A DNA stretch of 52,206 nt from Balneolaceae bacterium UBA3186 (GTDB lineage Bacteria > Bacteroidota > Rhodothermia > Balneolales > Balneolaceae): positions 91,162 to 143,367 of the forward strand of contig DEXK01000020.1 of the NCBI GenBank assembly GCA_002364085.1, given 5' to 3'. The translations under genes and the position numbers were made by a program. Under the pieces are notes generated by a model. That model was not told the DNA's origin and did no database searches. It saw only the letters and a list, made by a program, of their open reading frames with translations. Positions 1 to 7,740 of the stretch are shown here, in pieces. Position 1 is the stretch's first letter; the number at the start of each line of letters is the position of its first letter.

Positions 1-70
1 ATGAATTGTCCCTACGGGTTGGTTTTTTATAAAACAGCATCATTATAGAGTTCTTTCTGAACCAATTTAT

Positions 71-86
71 ATGTATAATACATGTA
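71..86. promoter_or_regulatory. Dyad directly upstream of dinB (possible operator)
   Basis: ATGTAT-A-ATACAT (71-83) is a perfect 13-bp dyad and overlaps the palindrome TACATGTA (79-86), which ends at the base before the dinB start codon. DinB-type polymerases are commonly damage-inducible, so a repressor site is reasonable here. I do not know the LexA box of this lineage, so the assignment is a guess from position and symmetry. Confidence 0.3.
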
Positions 87-1199
87 ATGATACAGCAGGA
101 ACATATCCGCAAGATTATCCATATAGACATGGATGCTTTCTTTGCTGCCGTAGAGCAACGGGATAATCCTGCTCTTCGCGGGAAGCCCGTTATTGTTGGA
201 GGTTCACCCAATGGTCGTGGTGTAGTTTCTACTGCAAGCTATGAGGCCCGGAAATTTGGTGTACTTTCAGCTATGCCATGTTCACAGGCTGCCCGACTTT
301 GTCCCCAAGGAATTTTTGTTAAAGGAAGATTCGATGCTTACAAATTAGCCTCTCAACAAATTCGTGAGATCTTTTTTGAATATACAGATCTGGTTGAACC
401 GCTTTCTCTGGACGAAGCTTTCCTGGATGTAACCGAAAATCATAAGGGTATGAGATCGGCCACACTTATTGCCAAAGAAATTCTGGAAAAGATTCAACAG
501 AAAACTCAGCTTACTGCATCGGCAGGTGTTTCTTACTGTAAATTCATTGCTAAAGTCGCCTCTGATTACAACAAGCCAAACGGGCTTACACTTATCCCAC
601 CCGAAGAAGCTGAGAAATTTCTGGAAAGTTTAGACATCAAAAAATTCTTCGGAGTAGGTAAAGCTACTCAAAAGAAAATGCATTCTCTTGGTATCAAAAC
701 CGGAGCTGATCTTAAAGAATGGAGCGAGATCGACCTTGTTAAAGCATTCGGAAAATCCGGAAGGTATTATTATCGAATTTGCAGAGGCATCGATAACAGA
801 GAAGTAAAACCACATCGAATTCGAAAATCATATGGAAAGGAGCGTACTTTCTCTGATGACAAGGGAGACCTGAGCTGGATCACTGCCTTTTTGGATGAGT
901 TGGCCGAGTCTATTTCTGAAGGAATGCAAAAGATGAACACCAAAGGGAAAACCATCACACTAAAAGTTCGTTACAAGAATTTCGATACCATCACCCGAAG
1001 CCAATCTGTACCTAATTACACTAACGATCATTATCAAATTTCTACCGTTGCCCGGCAACTTCTGGAAGATACGGATGTCGGGAACCGTCAAGTTCGCTTG
1101 CTCGGTATTTCGCTGTCAAACCTGAATCTTTCTGAGGATCATTATTATGAGCAGTTGGAGCTAGAGTTTAGAAGAGGGTTGGGGAGTGTTGAGTGTTGA
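87..1199 (+). CDS. dinB: DNA polymerase IV (Y-family, DinB)
   Basis: Error-prone Y-family polymerase for bypass of damaged template bases. The N-terminal palm motif HIDMDAFFAAVEQ carries metal ligand D14, and SLDEAFLD (residues 107-114) supplies D109 and E110, so the catalytic carboxylates are intact. A helix-hairpin-helix thumb region follows (about residues 175-215, with FFGVGKAT), then a little-finger domain. The length of 370 residues is usual for the family. The last codons fall in a 7-bp tandem repeat, so the SVEC tail is probably not conserved. No clear beta-clamp-binding motif was found by eye at the C-terminus. The gene stands alone on this strand; the next gene faces it. Confidence 0.95.
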   Translation: MIQQEHIRKIIHIDMDAFFAAVEQRDNPALRGKPVIVGGSPNGRGVVSTASYEARKFGVLSAMPCSQAARLCPQGIFVKGRFDAYKLASQQIREIFFEYTDLVEPLSLDEAFLDVTENHKGMRSATLIAKEILEKIQQKTQLTASAGVSYCKFIAKVASDYNKPNGLTLIPPEEAEKFLESLDIKKFFGVGKATQKKMHSLGIKTGADLKEWSEIDLVKAFGKSGRYYYRICRGIDNREVKPHRIRKSYGKERTFSDDKGDLSWITAFLDELAESISEGMQKMNTKGKTITLKVRYKNFDTITRSQSVPNYTNDHYQISTVARQLLEDTDVGNRQVRLLGISLSNLNLSEDHYYEQLELEFRRGLGSVEC

Positions 1200-1211
1200 G
1201 TGTTGAGTGTT
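1184..1211. repeat. 7-bp tandem repeat, four copies, over the dinB stop
   Basis: GAGTGTT is repeated four times without error. Because the unit is 7 bp and contains TGA across the junction (TTGAG), stop codons occur in all three forward frames within three units. The dinB stop at 1197-1199 is one of them. Confidence 0.85.
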
Positions 1212-1272
1212 GAAGATTCGATTTTATATTTAGATTACATGTTTTTTTTAAAAATTTCACCTTTCACCTTTC

Positions 1273-1743
1273 TCAAAACGCAATACCGATATGAGCTGAT
1301 ACGTATTCTTGTTCCTTTATAGAATCGTAGCCTACTCCAAAATTTAGTCCTAGAGCTTTATTAAAATAAAATCCCAGTCCACCTTCAAAAATTGCTCCAT
1401 AAGTAGATCTGTCATCCCCAATCAATTCCACGGATCTGGAACCAATTCTTGGTGACAAAACGATATAAGTAGAACCCGAATTATGCAATTGAAGTGGAAT
1501 TCCTATCAAAAAGCCACCCTCATCCGGCCAAGAACCTGCAGTAGGTATCAGTATTTGAAGTTCGAAATTAAGCGTTGTAGTGTATCCTCCATGATCAGAA
1601 AATCCAAATTTGAAGTATGAATCAACGTCATCAACATGCATATATCCTAGATCTATGTAGGTTCTATATACTTTTTGCGCATTAAGTGTTGCCGTTCCTA
1701 AAATAAAAAAACTGAATAGTAGCAGGTACTTTTTCATCTTCAT
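1273..1743 (-). CDS. Exported small outer-membrane beta-barrel-like protein
   Basis: A 156-residue protein with an N-terminal signal peptide (MKMKKYLLLFSFFILG followed by a cleavage-like NAQ near residue 23). The rest alternates polar and hydrophobic residues with many Gly/Tyr/Phe, and it ends in HIGIAF with a terminal Phe, the usual closing strand of an outer-membrane barrel. No family was recognised. It is divergent from the sigma factor operon at 1873 and convergent with dinB. The start could be the second Met (MKKY), which would also give a signal peptide. Outer-membrane location is inferred. Confidence 0.6.
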   Translation of the reverse strand: MKMKKYLLLFSFFILGTATLNAQKVYRTYIDLGYMHVDDVDSYFKFGFSDHGGYTTTLNFELQILIPTAGSWPDEGGFLIGIPLQLHNSGSTYIVLSPRIGSRSVELIGDDRSTYGAIFEGGLGFYFNKALGLNFGVGYDSIKEQEYVSAHIGIAF

Positions 1744-1776
1744 CTATTAAATTAACATTTGAAACATGGATTCAAT

Positions 1777-1808
1777 ATTAGTTTTTTTTGGGTTTTATTA
1801 AAACTAAT
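1777..1808. promoter_or_regulatory. Inverted repeat in the divergent promoter region
   Basis: ATTAGTTTT (1777-1785) and AAAACTAAT (1800-1808) form a perfect 9-bp inverted repeat with a 14-nt spacer, in the gap between the exported barrel protein and the ECF sigma operon. An operator is possible; the AT-richness makes chance occurrence plausible too. Confidence 0.3.
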
Positions 1809-1830
1809 CTGAAAATATACTCGTCTTATA

Positions 1831-1848
1831 CCCGAAAACAACTTCGGG
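1831..1848 (+). promoter_or_regulatory. Leader hairpin before the ECF sigma gene
   Basis: CCCGAA-AACAAC-TTCGGG is a perfect 6-bp stem with a 6-nt loop, followed at once by an AAGGA stretch (1851-1855). It lies 24 bp before the preferred ATG at 1873 and could affect ribosome access to the sigma factor message. Confidence 0.35.
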
Positions 1849-1872
1849 AAAAGGAAATTGCAACACGATAAA

Positions 1873-2442
1873 ATGGAAGATGCACGATTAGTTCAGGATT
1901 TTCTGGGGGGAGATCATCAGGCGTTCAATACGCTGGTTAGTCGATGGCAAGGTAAGATTCATCACTTTGCATATCGCTACTTCGCCAGCAGTGACGACGC
2001 TGCTGAGATCACTCAGAAAACGTTCATCAAAGCGTACCAAAAGCTGGATACACTGGATGACGTAAACAAATTCAGTTCCTGGCTGTATCGGATAGCAAAC
2101 AACCTTTGTCTGGATGAATTAAAGAGAGTTGGAAGGAAAAGAGCTACCTCTTATGAAACACTAAAAGTAGCTCCTCAAACAGAAACAGCGTCATCAGCAG
2201 ATTCAAATGTATTGCGAAATGAAGGTTTGGTTCTCCTTCACAAAGCACTCCTTCAGTTACCGAATGATCAACGTGTAGTGGTGATCATGAAAGAATATGA
2301 AGGACTTACATTTCCCGAAATAGCAGAAATTTTAGATGAACCAATTAACACAGTAAAGTCAAGAATGTATTATGGATTACGAGCGCTGAAAAAGACGTTC
2401 GACTCCTGGAATATCAATAAAGAGGTGTTCAATTATGAATAA
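1873..2442 (+). CDS. ECF RNA polymerase sigma factor (sigma-70 family)
   Basis: Group 4 (ECF) sigma factor that directs RNA polymerase to a small regulon. Region 2 is visible near the N-terminus (HFAYRYFASSDDAAEITQ, then SSWLYRIANNLCLDELKR), and region 4 near the C-terminus (LPNDQRVVVIMKEYEGL, then PEIAEILDEPINTVKSRMY), the classic helix-turn-helix. The ATG at 1873 (MEDARL) is preferred; a TTG at 1858 would add five residues but sits only two bases after the purine-rich stretch. The gene overlaps the next by 8 bp, so sigma and anti-sigma-like protein are probably translationally coupled. ECF operons are often autoregulated; a leader hairpin and an inverted repeat lie upstream. Confidence 0.9.
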   Translation: MEDARLVQDFLGGDHQAFNTLVSRWQGKIHHFAYRYFASSDDAAEITQKTFIKAYQKLDTLDDVNKFSSWLYRIANNLCLDELKRVGRKRATSYETLKVAPQTETASSADSNVLRNEGLVLLHKALLQLPNDQRVVVIMKEYEGLTFPEIAEILDEPINTVKSRMYYGLRALKKTFDSWNINKEVFNYE

Positions 2443-3112
2443 AGAAGAAGCTCGATTACTCTTAATGGATTACATGTATGGTGAACTGAATGAGGCTAAG
2501 AAGTCTGAACTTCTGGATTTCATCAACCAACATGATGATCTGAAGCAAGAATTTGAAGAACTCACAGAAACTCAGTCTTTTCTCCATCATCTTCCGGTTC
2601 AGGACCCTGCTGAACAGCTCGTTATTATGGAACCGACGAAAAGATCTTCTGAAGGATTTTGGCAAAATATACTTACTGCTTTAACTCCCAGAAACGCTTT
2701 TGCTCAGGCTGGTTTTGGTGTAGCTGTACTTGCTTTCGTTTTTATCGTAACAGGGGCTTTAACAGGCTTGAATGTGAATTACTCAGATTCCGGAATTCAG
2801 TTGGGATTTGGCGAGTCCCCTATAACTGAAAAAACTTTTTCCGCTGCTCAGGTAGAACAAATTATCCAACAAATTCAGCGTGATAATGTAGCCTTGGTTC
2901 AGCAAGTAGTTGCTGATGCACAAGAACAACAAAATATTCAGCTGGAAGAGACCTTTGCAAGCTTTGCTTCCTATTTGGAAAGTCAAAGGACGAACGACTT
3001 ACAACTTATCAGCTCCGGCTTAGAAGATCTTAAAGAAAACACGTTTACTCGTTTTCGACAAAACGAACAGGTATTAGGCGAAATAATACAAACTGTTAGT
3101 TATGGAAATTAA
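2435..3112 (+). CDS. Putative membrane anti-sigma factor (zinc-less)
   Basis: A 225-residue protein whose N-terminal part (EEARLLLMDYMYGELNEAKK) resembles the anti-sigma domain that holds ECF sigma factors. It lacks the His-Cys-Cys zinc ligands of the ZAS type. One membrane segment spans about residues 91-111 (GFGVAVLAFVFIVTGALTG). The C-terminal part (about 135-225) is Gln/Glu-rich and looks helical or coiled-coil, and would lie in the periplasm. It starts inside the end of the sigma gene (8-bp overlap). The anti-sigma role is inferred from position and topology; it could instead be a structural membrane protein of the operon. Confidence 0.65.
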   Translation: MNKEEARLLLMDYMYGELNEAKKSELLDFINQHDDLKQEFEELTETQSFLHHLPVQDPAEQLVIMEPTKRSSEGFWQNILTALTPRNAFAQAGFGVAVLAFVFIVTGALTGLNVNYSDSGIQLGFGESPITEKTFSAAQVEQIIQQIQRDNVALVQQVVADAQEQQNIQLEETFASFASYLESQRTNDLQLISSGLEDLKENTFTRFRQNEQVLGEIIQTVSYGN

Positions 3113-3125
3113 ACAAGGAAAAACC

Positions 3126-4298
3126 ATGAAACGAATACAAAAAATAGTACCTACACTTTTAATTATACTCTTAACAACCCCTTTGGCTTGGGCTCAAAGC
3201 TTTGACGCCAACCGAATGAATCGTGACATAAAGATAATGGAGAATATTCTAGGAGAGATGTTTAAAACTTATTCCGGAAATTCATCTTCCAGAGCTGTTT
3301 ATATAGCCGATTTTGCAGGAGGCTCCAGAAATGTTCGAGGAACATATCTACCTGGATATGGAATTATTTTTAATGTACAAACCAGCTCCTCATTCGTTCT
3401 TTCTCAATCATCAGATGGTCAAGGTAGCTCTAACTCATTTTACTATAGCTACAGCACCAACAGTACTTCAGATGATGATGTAAAAGTGGATGAAGAAAGC
3501 GTAAAAAACCGAATTACTGAATTTTTAAAGGATTACGCCTCAACCATCGGGCAGCTAAAGTCTACAGAAAATGTTATGGTGATTTATGGTTCAAATTCAC
3601 GCAACTCTTTCCCTGCACTCGTATACACCTCTTCAAATGGTAAAGTAGATCGTAAAGAAACAGAGAAGCTTCCTGTTATTTCGGGCTCTGTAGCCAAAAA
3701 AGATCTGGACGATTACCGATCAGGAAAAATCAATGAATCTGCTTTTGCAAGTAAAGTAAAGACCGCTTCAACTAAGGACAAAGAATATCTGGATCTTAAA
3801 GTAATGGGTAATATTTTCGAAACAGCGTTACGGGATCAAGAAGAAGAGTCGTTCCGTTTGAGTGGAAACGTAAATTACTTAATGCTTGATAACTTTGGTG
3901 CCATTTTTAATATAGACGCCAGCTATAGAACTGATGATCGATTTTTTGGAAGGGTTACCGGGATTTCAGTAACCGGAGCCTATATAAGAACCGATTCAAG
4001 AGATGCTCCTGATGCTAAAGAAGCAGAAGAAAAGGAAGCCGAATTTACGGCCAAAGTTAACGAGGCTTATTCTCAGCTAAAAAGTAATATCAAAGAATAC
4101 TTAGTGGACTATGGAAGAACTGTTAATTCAGTTAAACCTGATCAATACATTTTAACAACTGTCAATGTACGAGGGCGATATAAGGATATTCCTGAGCGCA
4201 TTGACTTCCAGCTTAAGAAATCTGTATTAGATCAACTGGATAAAGGTTCTATTACGCGAGAAGAAGCTTTAAAACAAGTAGTAGTTACTGAATATTGA
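3126..4298 (+). CDS. Exported protein of the ECF operon, unknown function
   Basis: A 390-residue exported protein not recognised as a named family. Signal peptide MKRIQKIVPTLLIILL, cut near AQS. There is a Ser/Asn-rich stretch around residues 95-120, and two similar halves: each has a FNxxxSxR-like strand segment and a region resembling (x)KExLxDYxxTxxxxK (FLKDYASTIGQLK and YLVDYGRTVNSVK), suggesting an internal duplication. The frame could begin at 3102 inside the previous gene, but 3126 is preferred because AAGGAA (3115-3120) lies 5 bp upstream and it gives a clean signal peptide. It is probably part of the sigma/anti-sigma regulon and may act as its envelope effector or sensor partner; that is inference. 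Confidence 0.6.
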   Translation: MKRIQKIVPTLLIILLTTPLAWAQSFDANRMNRDIKIMENILGEMFKTYSGNSSSRAVYIADFAGGSRNVRGTYLPGYGIIFNVQTSSSFVLSQSSDGQGSSNSFYYSYSTNSTSDDDVKVDEESVKNRITEFLKDYASTIGQLKSTENVMVIYGSNSRNSFPALVYTSSNGKVDRKETEKLPVISGSVAKKDLDDYRSGKINESAFASKVKTASTKDKEYLDLKVMGNIFETALRDQEEESFRLSGNVNYLMLDNFGAIFNIDASYRTDDRFFGRVTGISVTGAYIRTDSRDAPDAKEAEEKEAEFTAKVNEAYSQLKSNIKEYLVDYGRTVNSVKPDQYILTTVNVRGRYKDIPERIDFQLKKSVLDQLDKGSITREEALKQVVVTEY

Positions 4299-4326
4299 AT
4301 CAGATTATAGGTTATAATCATATCAG

Positions 4327-4361
4327 AGCCGTATTTGGGTGAATCCAGGTACGGCTTTTTT
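4327..4361 (+). terminator. Rho-independent terminator of the sigma operon
   Basis: AGCCGTA (4327-4333) pairs with TACGGCT (4350-4356), followed by a T run. It lies 28 bp after the stop of the exported protein and before the convergent aat gene. Confidence 0.75.
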
Positions 4362-4405
4362 GTTCGATGATTGTTTTGATTTGCCTTCTGATTTCGCTGA
4401 ATCAT

Positions 4406-4990
4406 TTAAAGTGAAAATTTCGCGTCAATCTTAAGTGCTTCTTCCAGCAGCTTCTCATATTCTTTTGCTTCGATTTCTTTACAGCCGAATCTACCTAGGT
4501 GTTCTGTGTAAAACTGAGAATCCCAAAGGGTGAACCCGTTCTTCTTTAAAATTTGATGGCAATAGTACAAAGCTACTTTATCAGCTTCTTTTTCTTTTCG
4601 AAACATACTTTCACCGAAGAATGCACCACCTAATGAAACTCCATATAATCCTCCTACCAGTTTTTCTTTCTCAAAAACTTCTACAGAATGAGCATTTCCT
4701 GATTGGTTTAAGATATCGTAGGAGTTTAAGATCAGGTCATTGATCCAAGTAGTTTCCCTATCAGCACAACACTTTACTACTTCTCTGAAGTGTTCATTTA
4801 TTCTCACTTCAAATTTATCCTGACGAATGATTCGCATAACGTTTTTTGTCATGTGAAATTCATTCAAAGGAATTACTCCTCGTTTTCGGGCGGAGTACCA
4901 TTCTACTTCTTCGTCTTCTCTTGAATCCGCCATCGGAAATATCCCTTGAGCATAGGCTTCCAATAATATTTCAGGCGGAATTATTTTCAT
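4406..4990 (-). CDS. aat: Leucyl/phenylalanyl-tRNA--protein transferase
   Basis: Transfers Leu or Phe from charged tRNA to N-terminal Lys/Arg of proteins, marking them for ClpS/ClpAP degradation (N-end rule); cytoplasmic. Recognised from the ordered motifs AQGIFPM (residues 14-20), EWYSARKRGVIP, FHMTKNVMR, GNAHSVEV, GGLYGVSLGGAFFGESMF and DSQFYTEHLGRFG. At 194 residues it is slightly short for the family but all conserved blocks are present. It lies downstream of the metalloprotease on the same strand, separated by a 74-bp gap that holds a perfect 19-bp hairpin. Confidence 0.93.
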   Translation of the reverse strand: MKIIPPEILLEAYAQGIFPMADSREDEEVEWYSARKRGVIPLNEFHMTKNVMRIIRQDKFEVRINEHFREVVKCCADRETTWINDLILNSYDILNQSGNAHSVEVFEKEKLVGGLYGVSLGGAFFGESMFRKEKEADKVALYYCHQILKKNGFTLWDSQFYTEHLGRFGCKEIEAKEYEKLLEEALKIDAKFSL

Positions 4991-5006
4991 ATGCTAGCAC
5001 ATGGAT

Positions 5007-5052
5007 TTTAGTAGTTAGTATTGAACTTCACTTTTCAATACTAACTACTAAA
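5007..5052. repeat. Perfect 19-bp inverted repeat (hairpin)
   Basis: The arm TTTAGTAGTTAGTATTGAA (5007-5025) is repeated in inverse at 5034-5052 with an 8-nt loop. It lies between the metalloprotease stop and the aat start, both on the minus strand. There is no strong T run on the minus side, so it is not a textbook terminator; it may be a dispersed repeat unit or an mRNA processing structure. Confidence 0.7.
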
Positions 5053-5064
5053 TACTCTCATCTA

Positions 5065-7491
5065 TTAGAACTCACAATAAAACATCGGTCCGGAACCAAT
5101 TGGTGAGCCCGGAGGAGCCGGAAGGCTTCTTGGTGATTCAAATTCAGAAGGATCATCCAAATAACTATCGATCATCATTGCTGCATGTAATGCCATTGCA
5201 TCGTTTGATCGCTCTGATAACATTTCAGAAAGCTTAACTAACTCAGATGCTACAATCGCTTTGGTTAGCGGGTTCGACTGACCTGAAGCATGAAGCTCGA
5301 TCAAATTTTTGGTTACAACAGCATTCACAACATCCTGAATTGATCCTAGGTATCCTCTCTCTTTTTTCTTTTTCCAGCTGCTTTCCAATAATTCTTCAAT
5401 GGTTTCCTGAAGAGTAAGATTGTTTGCTCTGGCCCCATATTCCACCAAACGATTTGCTCTCTGAGGGTTTAAGATCAAGCTAACCGGTAAATCTGCGGCT
5501 GTTTCAGCTATTCCTAAAGCATCTAAGCTCGGCCCGGTATTTCCTCTGAATAATTCTCTGGATGAAGAAATCCCTGCGGGCCTTGTTGGTATCAGATCCA
5601 GTAAATTTTCCGGGATTGCCAATACTTTTGGATCTATTGCGCCCAACATTTCCTGAAGTGCCTGTCTCTGTGTTTTTGCGTCAACGATTTTCGGATTTGG
5701 CTGATTGTCGCCTCGAAGCTTATAGTAATAATCCAATCCACCTATCAACTTAACAGTTCCTTCAAGCTGGTATCTGTGAAATAAGTAGATCGGAACCAGT
5801 ACATCTTCTAATTCAGACATTGAAGTTCCTTTTCTAATGTTAGCCTCGCCAAAATTATCTAAAGCGATCTTACGAACTTCTAAAATATGCGACAGCTGTG
5901 TAGCCGGGTCGTTTCCGTATTCCCATAAATGTGCATAAGGATGAGCTCCTCCTTGTGGTCGCGCATCGCTGTCTGAAATGTATTTCAATCCATCAAGATG
6001 TGCTTCTTCTAAGATCTTGTTAAGCGCTTCCTTTTCATTGATGCCACTCGGAAAATCCTGATAACCAAATTTGATGGTTACAATGTCCCAGTCTCCTATT
6101 CCTACATCATACGCATCACTAAGATCCAATTCTCCGTTTTTGATGTCCACTTTTGGGTGCGGATAATCCATTACAGATTCACGACCGTTTACGCTTGCCG
6201 CAAAGTTGTGAAAGATTCCCAAAGTATGACCAATTTCATGTGCCGAAAGCTGACGAATTCTTGCCAAAGCCATTTCCAACATTCGCGGATCGTCTTCATT
6301 TCCTTCTTCAAACGGTGCCAGTAATCCCTGAGCGATCATATAATCCTGACGAACACGAAGCGAACCCAGCAATACATTTCCTTTTATGATCTCGCCTGTT
6401 CTTGGGTCTGTAACAGAACCACCGTACGACCATCCACGAGTTGAGCGGTGAACCCAGTTGATTACGTTGTATCGAATGTCTAATGGATGCGCATCATCCG
6501 GAAGTACTTTAACCTGAAAAGCGTCTTTATATCCTGCTGCTTCAAAAGCCTGGTTCCACCATTTCGCGCCATCCAGTAGCGCTCCGCGAACCGGCTCCGG
6601 TGTACCATTGTCTAAATAATACACGATCGGCTCTACAGCTTCACTTACTGCAGCACCCGGATTTTTCTTTTGTAATCGGTGTCTGTTTATAAATCTTTTC
6701 ACCAATGGTTCATCTATCGGCGTTGCATAATCCTGATAAGAAGTAGCGTAAAATCCCCCACGAGGATCGAATTCTCTTGGTTCGTAATCATCATCCGGAA
6801 GTTGAACAAAAGAATGGTGCGTTCTTACAGTAATAGAATTTGCATCCGGAGCAACGGACCGTAAATATCTTCCTGTTGGGTTCCCTGCAAAAGTGAGCAT
6901 TACTTCGAATTCAGTATTCATCGGAAAGTTAAATGTTCCTTCAGCATACAATGCAGATCTGTTTTTATCCAGATTGTAAGAACCCTCCCCCATGCTTCTC
7001 AATCTTCCGGAAACATTATGCGAGTCATCCATCAAAAACGGAGTAAGGTCGATCAAATAAGAACCATCTTCTTCAGCTTCAATTTTAAAGCCATGAATTA
7101 CGGATGAAGCAAAAGCTTCTCTTACGGATTTCTTTTCAAGTTCATTGTCTGATTTTGCCACATAATCCAGATTTGGCTGGATCAGCATCAGTTTTGATCC
7201 TCGCTTCTCAAAATACACAACTCTTTGTCCGCCACCTTGACTACGGTCTAATCCAATATCATTCGAACCAACACCTGCAGCCAGGAAATTTACATGTAGA
7301 AATTCTTCGTTCAGCTTATCGACTTTTAGCCACATTTTGTCATTGGCTTCATCGAAGTAATAATCGAAATAACCTTCAGTGACCTTAAGATCTTTGGTTT
7401 TTTCTTTGATAGTAGGAGTTTGAGCAGTCGCTTCGCTAAATAGTGAAATTACGAATGCGGGAATTAGGAATAAGAGAAAAAGTCGCTTCAT
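5065..7491 (-). CDS. Exported zinc-dependent metalloprotease (DUF5117/DUF4953 type)
   Basis: An 808-residue exported metallopeptidase. Signal peptide MKRLFLLFLIPAFVISLFSEATAQ. The N-terminal third (residues 25-270) matches what I know of the DUF5117-type accessory region. The catalytic part carries HEIGHTLGIFH at 418-428, the extended HExxHxxGxxH zinc site of metzincins with E419 as general base, and SVMDYP (439-444) as the Met-turn. This architecture is common in Bacteroidota. The substrate is unknown. It may be co-transcribed with aat downstream. Confidence 0.88.
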   Translation of the reverse strand: MKRLFLLFLIPAFVISLFSEATAQTPTIKEKTKDLKVTEGYFDYYFDEANDKMWLKVDKLNEEFLHVNFLAAGVGSNDIGLDRSQGGGQRVVYFEKRGSKLMLIQPNLDYVAKSDNELEKKSVREAFASSVIHGFKIEAEEDGSYLIDLTPFLMDDSHNVSGRLRSMGEGSYNLDKNRSALYAEGTFNFPMNTEFEVMLTFAGNPTGRYLRSVAPDANSITVRTHHSFVQLPDDDYEPREFDPRGGFYATSYQDYATPIDEPLVKRFINRHRLQKKNPGAAVSEAVEPIVYYLDNGTPEPVRGALLDGAKWWNQAFEAAGYKDAFQVKVLPDDAHPLDIRYNVINWVHRSTRGWSYGGSVTDPRTGEIIKGNVLLGSLRVRQDYMIAQGLLAPFEEGNEDDPRMLEMALARIRQLSAHEIGHTLGIFHNFAASVNGRESVMDYPHPKVDIKNGELDLSDAYDVGIGDWDIVTIKFGYQDFPSGINEKEALNKILEEAHLDGLKYISDSDARPQGGAHPYAHLWEYGNDPATQLSHILEVRKIALDNFGEANIRKGTSMSELEDVLVPIYLFHRYQLEGTVKLIGGLDYYYKLRGDNQPNPKIVDAKTQRQALQEMLGAIDPKVLAIPENLLDLIPTRPAGISSSRELFRGNTGPSLDALGIAETAADLPVSLILNPQRANRLVEYGARANNLTLQETIEELLESSWKKKKERGYLGSIQDVVNAVVTKNLIELHASGQSNPLTKAIVASELVKLSEMLSERSNDAMALHAAMMIDSYLDDPSEFESPRSLPAPPGSPIGSGPMFYCEF

Positions 7492-7584
7492 TAGTTTGTA
7501 GTTAGGTTAACATCTAAACCTAAAGTAACCGCTTTTTGATGGGATTTAAAATTGTGGTAAAAGCTTTTTACAGTTTCATTCTCC

Positions 7585-7702
7585 AACCCTGACAGGGTTA
7601 TTTGAGCATAGGCTTAAAAACCTTTCTGAAGTTAAATCCTGTCAGAGTTTAGTTATTTTCTTTTATAAACAAGGATTTTAAGCCAGAAGAGCCTTCAGGC
7701 TC
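7585..7702. repeat. Cluster of REP-like palindromes
   Basis: This part of the gap between the metalloprotease and the symporter holds AACCCTG-A-CAGGGTT (7585-7599), a degenerate second copy around AATCCTGTCAGAGTT (7636-7650), and GAGCC-TTCA-GGCTC (7689-7702). They resemble the dispersed palindromes seen between genes in this bacterial group. The rest of 7492-7740 shows no gene. Confidence 0.6.
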
Positions 7703-7740
7703 GGTTAAAAGCCTGTGAATTATTTTCATTCTCTATAAAC

